NCBI GenBank assembly: GCA_947053595.1
Contig: CAMRSX010000006.1
Coordinates: forward strand, 1-64,000
From: an uncultured Clostridia bacterium
GTDB lineage: Bacteria > Bacillota > Clostridia > Christensenellales > UBA1242
Length of the DNA stretch: 64,000 nucleotides
Direction: 5' to 3'
The translations under genes were made by a program, and so were the position numbers. Below the pieces are notes generated by a model, which saw only the letters and a list, made by a program, of their open reading frames with translations, did not search any database and was not told the DNA's origin. Every line of letters starts with the position of its first letter. Position 1 is the stretch's first letter. Shown here one piece after another: positions 58,294 through 64,000 of the stretch.

Positions 58294-59729
58294 ATGAATC
58301 ACATTGCACTGTATCGAAAATACAGACCCAAAACCTTTGAAGAGGTGATTGGACAAGACCACATCACAAAAACCTTGCAAAATCAGATTTTAAACAATCA
58401 GGTTGGGCACGCATATCTTTTCACTGGCACAAGAGGCACGGGCAAAACAAGCATTGCAAAAATTTTTGCAAGGGCTGTCAACTGCCAAAGCCCTGTGCAT
58501 GGCTCGGCTTGTGGGCAGTGCGAAAACTGCCAGCGCTTGCAGCAAGAAAACGACATCAACATCATTGAAATTGACGCAGCTTCCAACAACAAGGTGGATG
58601 ACATCCGTCAAATTCGTGAAAAAGTGAAGTTTATGCCTGTTGGCGCAAAATATAAGGTTTACATTGTGGACGAGGTGCACATGCTGTCAGACAGTGCGTT
58701 CAATGCCCTCTTAAAAACTTTGGAAGAGCCTCCAGAATATGTCATCTTCATCTTGGCAACAACAGAGGTGCACAAACTTCCGCAAACCATCCTTTCAAGA
58801 TGCGTGAGGTTTGATTTTAGGCTGGTGAGTGTGGACGAGCTTGTCAAGCACTTGGCAAGGGTGTTCAACAAAGAAGGCATTAAATATGACGACGAAAGTT
58901 TGAAAATCATTGCCAGCACCGGCGAGGGCAGCGTGAGAGATACGCTTTCCATTGCAGACAGCATTGCAAGTTATGCCCAAGGCGACATAACCAAAGAAAA
59001 GACGCTGCAAGTGCTGGGAACCACCGACCACAACCTGATTGTCAACTTCTTTGCCAAACTGCAAGAAAAAGAGGTGGGCGGAGTGCTTACGCTTATTGAC
59101 CAAATTGAAAAAGAAGGCAAAAACTTGGCAGTGTTTGCAAAAGATTTGTCAAAACATTCCAGAAACTTGTTGGTTTGCAAATCTTGTGACAACGCGGGCG
59201 AAATTTTGAATTTAACCGACGACGTGTTTGAGATGTATAAAACCCAATCGGAAAAGTTTGAAGAGAAAGACCTCATCAGATATATGCAAGTTTTTGGAAG
59301 TGCAGAAGGCGAACTTAGATACACCCTCTCAGTGCGACTTCTTTTGGAAACCACTTGCCTGACAGCAATGCTGGGGCTTGACGTAAAAAAAAACTGAAAA
59401 TTGAGAAAGACACAACCAAACTTTCAGCCAACAATGTTTGGGGAAAGGTTGTACTGTTTTTGAAAGAACACAAAAAAGTGGCGCTTCACATCGCGTGCGG
59501 CGACATCACCAACGCCAAAATTGAAGACGGAAAACTGGTCATCCGCTCTTGCGACGACTTTTTGATTGACATCTTGGAAAACGGCAGGAAGGAAATTGAG
59601 GCGGCAATACGCTGGCAGGGGCTGGAACTTAAGTTTGAAGTTGTGAAGTTTGAAAGCAAGCAGCAAAAAATTGATAAAGACATGAAAAAACTGAAAGATT
59701 TTTTTGGAAAAGTTGAGATGGAAGGTTGA
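58294..59729 (+). CDS. dnaX: DNA polymerase III gamma/tau subunit; 0-frame product ends at 59397, tau-like extension to 59729 requires a -1 frameshift at the A9 tract 59385-59393
   Basis: 0-frame 367-aa product LYRKYRPKTFEEVIGQDHITKTLQNQI, GTRGTGKTSIAKIFARAVNC, Zn-binding Cys; TGA at 59395-59397 right after A_AAA_AAC; -1 frame reads LKIEKDTTKLSANNVWGKVVLFLKEHKKVALHIACGDITNAKIEDGKLVI... resembling the DnaX C-terminal domain. Confidence 0.85.
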
Positions 59730-59804
59730 CTTTGTGTTAGTCATTCAAAATCAAAAAAATGAATATGTGAAATGAAAAACTAAAAAAATTAAAGGAGAAA
59801 GAAA

Positions 59805-60122
59805 ATGGGATATAATTTTGGTGGAGGCTTTGGCGGAGGCAATATGCAGGCACTTATGCGCCAAGCACAAAAAATGCAAGAGGACATGAAGAGAACTCGT
59901 GAGGAGATTGATGGCACAGAATATTCTTCTTCTGTTGGCGGCGGAATGGTGGAGGTTGTCATGCTTGGCAACAAAACTGTGAAGGCAGTGAGAATAAAAA
60001 AAGAGGTTGTTGACCCAGACGACGTTGAAATGCTGGAAGATTTGGTTGTGAGCGCTGTGAATGACTGTATCAGCAAAATCACTGATGATGAAGAAGCCAG
60101 ACTGCCAAATCTTGGCGTATAG
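59805..60122 (+). CDS. ebfC: YbaB/EbfC-family nucleoid-associated protein
   Basis: GGNMQALMRQAQKMQEDMKRTREEIDGTEYSSSVGGGMVEVVMLGNKTVKAVRI; between dnaX and recR as in Bacillota; SD AAAGGAG. Confidence 0.94.
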   Translation: MGYNFGGGFGGGNMQALMRQAQKMQEDMKRTREEIDGTEYSSSVGGGMVEVVMLGNKTVKAVRIKKEVVDPDDVEMLEDLVVSAVNDCISKITDDEEARLPNLGV

Positions 60123-60296
60123 AATAAACTTACAGATGCAGATTCAACCTTGTCCACAAACCTAATTTGCTGAGGACGAGAAAGAAAATTGTCTCTGTGA
60201 ACAAAACTTATTTAAAGTCGGCGCAAATCGCCAACGGACGCGGAGACTTTCGCGGATGGGCAGAGTGCGATTTCGTTTGGCGACGGAGGCGTAGCT

Positions 60297-60725
60297 ATGA
60301 TTACAGATTACAGAAAACAACATATTTGGGCTGTTGCAGAGTTGATGAAAAAGTCTGCCCTTGAAAACGGGAAAACAGAGCAAGAGGCAAATGAGCTCTA
60401 TACTTTGGGACTTTTGCATGACATTGGCTATGAGTTTGCCGAGCCAAAAGATTACTTCTTCCATAATCAAATCGGGGGGGGGATTTTAAAGGAGCAAGGC
60501 TATAAATATTGGCAGGAAATCTATTGGCACGGCGTTGCAAACAGTCCATATAAGAGTGAATTTTTGGATGTCCTAAACTGGGCAGATATGCACATTGACA
60601 GCGAGGGAAATTATGTTTCTTTTGACGGCAGATTGGAAGAAATTTCACAAAGATATAATGTGCCAATTGACCAGCTTGACAGCAAACCAATTGTGGATGA
60701 GTTGAAAGCAAGGGGATTTAATTAA
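60297..60725 (+). CDS. HD-domain (HDIG-type) phosphohydrolase-like protein (142 aa)
   Basis: LYTLGLLHDIGYEF HD motif; SD GGAGG before the ATG; contains a coding G9 tract. Confidence 0.8.
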   Translation: MITDYRKQHIWAVAELMKKSALENGKTEQEANELYTLGLLHDIGYEFAEPKDYFFHNQIGGGILKEQGYKYWQEIYWHGVANSPYKSEFLDVLNWADMHIDSEGNYVSFDGRLEEISQRYNVPIDQLDSKPIVDELKARGFN

Positions 60726-60752
60726 GTGTTATGCTTGATAGTACGGACAGAA

Positions 60753-60862
60753 TGTCATCCTGAGCGTAGTCGAAGGATCTACAGCCTTATTAAAATTGGT
60801 CTGTAGATGTTTCGACGCAGCACCATTGTTCCAAGTGGGTGTGGTGCTGGCTCAACATGACA
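60753..60862. repeat. About 110-bp imperfect inverted-repeat element with three-way-junction folding potential
   Basis: Outer stem TGTCAT-CC-TGAGC/GCTCA-AC-ATGACA; arm GTCGAA-GG-ATCTACAG/CTGTAGAT-GT-TTCGAC; arm CAGCACCA/TGGTGCTG. Confidence 0.7.
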
Positions 60863-60913
60863 ATGCACAACGATAGTGTAAGACTTTGGGACAAATTTTT
60901 TAAAAGGATTTTT

Positions 60914-61507
60914 ATGCCAGATTTTGAAGAGCCAATTGAAAGGCTGATTGAATATTTTAGGTCGCTTCCGGGCGTTGGGAAGAAAACCGCCCAGCGCTAT
61001 GCTTTTTTTGTGATTGAGAACAGCCGCGACAAGGCAGTCAATTTTGCCAAGGCGCTTGTGGAGGCAAAGGACAAAGTGCATCTGTGCAAAGAGTGTGGAA
61101 ACTATTGCGCCAGTGAAATTTGTCCAATTTGTGAAAGACGCAATCAAAAGGTGATTTGTGTTGTGCAAGAACCAAAAGACATCGTTGCAATGGAAAAAGT
61201 GAAAAGTTTTGACGGGGTTTATCATGTGCTTTTTGGGTGCATCAATCCGCTGGAAAACAAAGGTCCAAATGATATCAAATTGAAAGAATTGCTTGCGCGG
61301 GTTGGCAAAAACGGCGTGCAAGAGGTGATTTGTGCCACAAATCCAGATGTTGAAGGCGAGGCAACGGCAATGTATATTGCAAAACTCTTGAAGCCTATGG
61401 GTGTGAAGGTGACCCGCCTTGCGCAGGGCATTTCCATTGGCAGCGACATTGAATTTGCGGATGAAGTGACCTTGGAAAAGGCCCTCAAATCCCGCCAAGA
61501 AATATAA
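60914..61507 (+). CDS. recR: Recombination protein RecR
   Basis: PIERLIEYFRSLPGVGKKTAQRYAFF, CKECGNYCASEICPIC zinc finger, Toprim ICVVQEPKDIVAMEK; SD AAAAGGA before the ATG at 60914. Confidence 0.95.
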   Translation: MPDFEEPIERLIEYFRSLPGVGKKTAQRYAFFVIENSRDKAVNFAKALVEAKDKVHLCKECGNYCASEICPICERRNQKVICVVQEPKDIVAMEKVKSFDGVYHVLFGCINPLENKGPNDIKLKELLARVGKNGVQEVICATNPDVEGEATAMYIAKLLKPMGVKVTRLAQGISIGSDIEFADEVTLEKALKSRQEI

Positions 61508-61530
61508 AAGCATCTGTGATGCTTTTTTTT
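61506..61530 (+). terminator. Rho-independent terminator after recR
   Basis: AAAAGCATC-TGT-GATGCTTTTTTTT. Confidence 0.85.
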
Positions 61531-61601
61531 GTTATATTCATATTGTTGACTTTCTTTTGCCGAAAATGTTATTATTAGAAATAAGAATTTTGGAGAAAAA
61601 G

Positions 61602-63380
61602 ATGAACATTAAAGACGAAATTACAAAAGTTTTGCAGGATGCGGCGGTGGCACTTGGGTGCGAGGCGGAAGGGCTGAATGTCACATTTTCCAATCGTCCA
61701 GAGTTGTGTGATTATCAGTGCAACTTTGCCATGATTGCTGCAAAGAAGATGGGCGAAAAACCCTTTGATTTGGCGGAAAAAATTGTCAAAAACATCAAAA
61801 AAAGCGCAGATTTTGCGTTTTCTGCCGTTATGCCGGGCTTTATTAATGTGAGCGTCAGTGATTGCGCATTGTCCAATTTTTGCAACACAATTGCAGCCGA
61901 CAAGCATCTTGGAGTGGAGCAGGTTGCTTCTCCACGCTTGGTGTTTTTTGATTATGGCGGGGCAAATGTTGCAAAAGAGTTGCATGTTGGGCATCTGCGT
62001 TCTCCAATTGTGGGCGAGGCACTCAAAAGGTTGCACAGCGCACTTGGAAACAAAACTTTATCGGACGTGCATTTGGGGGACTATGGGCTTCAGATGGGGC
62101 TCACCATTTTGCAGCTGAAAGAGGACGGGCATTTGGATGCCTTCTTTGGGCAAAACACAGACTATGAAAACATTCAACTTGAAAATGTCACGCTGGACCT
62201 TTTGAATGAAGAATATCCAAAGGCAAGCAAGCGCAAAGATGTGGATGCAGATTTCAAGAAACAAGCAGACGAGTTTACACTTTTAATTCAAAAGGGACAA
62301 GAGCCATATCGCACCATATATAAGAAGATAAGAGAACTGTCCGTTGTGGAAATTGAGAAAAACTATAAGCTGCTGAACTCTGATTTTGATTTTTATTATG
62401 GCGAAAGCGATGCCTATCCAATGATTGACACCGCCATTCAGCTGTTTGTGGACAATGGGCTTGCGCGTGAAAGCGAGGGCGCGTTGGTTGTGGATGTGGC
62501 GCGCGAGGGAGAGCATATTCCAATTCCAAAGAAAAGCGAAGACGAGCCTCAGCGCTATAAAAACCCAATGCCGCCAGCCATCATCAAAAAATATAATGGT
62601 GGCGATTTGTATGCAACCACCGACATTGCAACCATCTTGATGCGAAACAAAGAGTTTGCACCAGATGAAATTGTGTATGTGACGGACAATCGTCAAAGCG
62701 GACATTTTGAGCAAGTTTTCCGTTGTTGCAAGCTTGCGGGGATTTCTCCAGAAACGCAAAAACTGACCCATGTTGCCTTTGGCACAATGAACGGCAAAGA
62801 TGGAAAACCTTTCAAAACACGCGCTGGCGGAACGGTTAAGTATAAAGATATTGTCAACCTTTTGACAGAAAAAGCGGAAGAGAAGTTGAAAAGCAATGGC
62901 ATTGTTGGGGACGACGAACTTGCAAGAAAGATTGGCGTGGGCGCCATGAAGTTTGGCGACCTTTCCAACACAGTTGCCAAAGACTATGTTTTTGACATTG
63001 ACAAGTTTCTTGCTTTTGATGGCAAAACTGGACCCTACATTCAGTACACAATTGCGCGCATAAATTCCATTCTTTCCAAGGCAAATTTTGAAGGCGGGCA
63101 GGTGTGCGTGCAAACGGCGGAAGAGCGAAACATTGCTTTGGCAATTTTGAAGCTTAACTCGGCTTATCAAGTTGCATATGATGCTTATTCTCTCAATGCG
63201 TTGTGTCTTGCAACTTTTGACCTTGCAAGTGCGTTTTCAACCTTATATAACAATCACAAAATTTTGACAGAGGCAAACCAAAACAAGAAGGCTGGGCTTC
63301 TTGCAATGTGCGTGCTTGTCAAAAACTGCCTCGAGAAGTCGCTTTGGACGCTGGGCATTGACAGTGTGGAAAAAATGTAA
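61602..63380 (+). CDS. argS: Arginyl-tRNA synthetase
   Basis: FFDYGGANVAKELHVGHLRSPIVGEALKRLHSALG (HIGH-like HVGH), FGTMNGKDGKPFKTRAGGTVKYKDIV; SD TTTGGAG before the ATG at 61602. Confidence 0.95.
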   Translation: MNIKDEITKVLQDAAVALGCEAEGLNVTFSNRPELCDYQCNFAMIAAKKMGEKPFDLAEKIVKNIKKSADFAFSAVMPGFINVSVSDCALSNFCNTIAADKHLGVEQVASPRLVFFDYGGANVAKELHVGHLRSPIVGEALKRLHSALGNKTLSDVHLGDYGLQMGLTILQLKEDGHLDAFFGQNTDYENIQLENVTLDLLNEEYPKASKRKDVDADFKKQADEFTLLIQKGQEPYRTIYKKIRELSVVEIEKNYKLLNSDFDFYYGESDAYPMIDTAIQLFVDNGLARESEGALVVDVAREGEHIPIPKKSEDEPQRYKNPMPPAIIKKYNGGDLYATTDIATILMRNKEFAPDEIVYVTDNRQSGHFEQVFRCCKLAGISPETQKLTHVAFGTMNGKDGKPFKTRAGGTVKYKDIVNLLTEKAEEKLKSNGIVGDDELARKIGVGAMKFGDLSNTVAKDYVFDIDKFLAFDGKTGPYIQYTIARINSILSKANFEGGQVCVQTAEERNIALAILKLNSAYQVAYDAYSLNALCLATFDLASAFSTLYNNHKILTEANQNKKAGLLAMCVLVKNCLEKSLWTLGIDSVEKM

Positions 63381-63410
63381 AAATTATTTTAAAAATTTTC
63401 TTAAAAGGTA

Positions 63411-63439
63411 TTTACAAATCCAAAAAATTGTGCTATTAT
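63411..63439 (+). promoter_or_regulatory. Extended -10 promoter
   Basis: TTTACA, 17 nt, TGC-TATTAT. Confidence 0.7.
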
Positions 63440-63478
63440 GAAGGCAAGAAATAAACACAAACACACGGAGGTGTCATT

Positions 63479-63628
63479 ATGATTAAATACAACACAACAG
63501 GAACAGCACTCAGTTTTGCAAGAGGCGGCAACGGCAATGTGGATGTCAGGTTTGTTGCACCAGAAGAAGTTGGCACAGCAACAAAAAATTTCTATGGGCC
63601 AACAAAGAATTCTGAAAGAAGTTTGTAA
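63479..63628 (+). CDS. Small hypothetical protein (49 aa), not in the supplied ORF track
   Basis: SD CGGAGG, ATG at 63479: MIKYNTTGTALSFARGGNGNVDVRFVAPEEVGTATKNFYGPTKNSERSL; own promoter and terminator. Confidence 0.6.
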   Translation: MIKYNTTGTALSFARGGNGNVDVRFVAPEEVGTATKNFYGPTKNSERSL

Positions 63629-63644
63629 TTAATTGAAATAAACA

Positions 63645-63674
63645 AAAAATGTCGCAAAATTGCGATATTTTTTT
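63645..63674 (+). terminator. Rho-independent terminator
   Basis: AAATGTCGCAA/TTGCGATATTTTTTT. Confidence 0.7.
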
Positions 63675-63743
63675 AAATTTATTTTGTTTTATTTGTTTGT
63701 TTGTGATAAACTATTAATATAATAAACTTTTGGAGCGCTTTAT

Positions 63744-64000
63744 ATGAAGGTTTATCACTTTTTATATCCAGCCATTTTTGTTAAGGATGAGGATGAATCA
63801 TATCAGGTGATTTTTCCAGACCTCGACATCTTCACCGATGGCAAAAACTTGTCTGAAGCATATCTGTATGCAAAAGACCTTTTGAGGGTATATTTTTCCT
63901 ATGCCTTGAAATATGAAACAGAATATAATCTTCCAAGCAAAATTGAAGAGCTAAGCCAAAAGTGCAAAGCAAACGAAACTGCAATGTTTGTTGACGCCGT
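63744..64000 (+). CDS. HicB-like antitoxin-fold protein (partial, runs off the window)
   Basis: MKVYHFLYPAIFVKDEDESYQVIFPDLDIFTDGKNLSEAYLYAKDLLRVYFSYAL matches the HicB-type 'YPAIF...Y.V.FPDL...T.G..L.EA...A...L' pattern; SD TTGGAG. Confidence 0.7.
   Translation, partial: MKVYHFLYPAIFVKDEDESYQVIFPDLDIFTDGKNLSEAYLYAKDLLRVYFSYALKYETEYNLPSKIEELSQKCKANETAMFVDA

Noticed and set aside
59460-59729. Separate 89-aa gene starting at TTG 59460
   Set aside because: The frame is open back to the dnaX slippery site and the sequence looks like the DnaX C-terminus; better explained as the -1 frame tau extension.
1-64000. CRISPR arrays, tRNA/rRNA genes, intact IS elements or prophage
   Set aside because: No regularly spaced direct repeats, tRNA-like cloverleaf, rRNA signature or transposase/integrase/phage structural genes recognised on either strand by eye; a tRNAscan/CRISPR search would be decisive.

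Overview
The window looks like a chromosomal segment of an uncultured, Gram-positive-type (Bacillota/Clostridia-like) bacterium. That lineage call rests on gene content and order: holB-ricT-trmN, tatD-rsmA, dnaX-ebfC-recR, spmA/spmB and a SpoVB-like flippase. TGA is used as a stop. I see no rRNA, tRNA, CRISPR array or intact transposon. Two giant surface-protein ORFs (about 3,691 aa, lipoprotein-type; about 6,251 aa, signal peptide plus C-terminal TM anchor) occupy about 47% of the window; the rest is mostly housekeeping genes. The observations most worth following up are: (1) dnaX is split at an A9 tract containing the heptamer A_AAA_AAC followed directly by an in-frame TGA, with the tau-like C-terminus continuing in the -1 frame, which suggests programmed frameshifting or transcriptional slippage; (2) six genes have a -10 hexamer whose last base lies exactly 7 nt before the A of the ATG and no good Shine-Dalgarno, which predicts leaderless mRNAs; (3) an HD-domain gene inserted between ebfC and recR carries a coding G9 tract, a GC-rich structured leader and a roughly 110-bp three-way-junction inverted-repeat element; (4) two distant small-protein genes share a 30-nt promoter block (27/30 identical); (5) tandem ATTAC-N4-GTAAT operators lie upstream of a small XRE regulator; (6) a 33-codon micro-ORF is coupled by ATGA overlaps at both ends between spmA and spmB; (7) one hypothetical gene shows an abrupt codon-usage shift in its 3' part. 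All calls come from reading the sequence; no database search was run.
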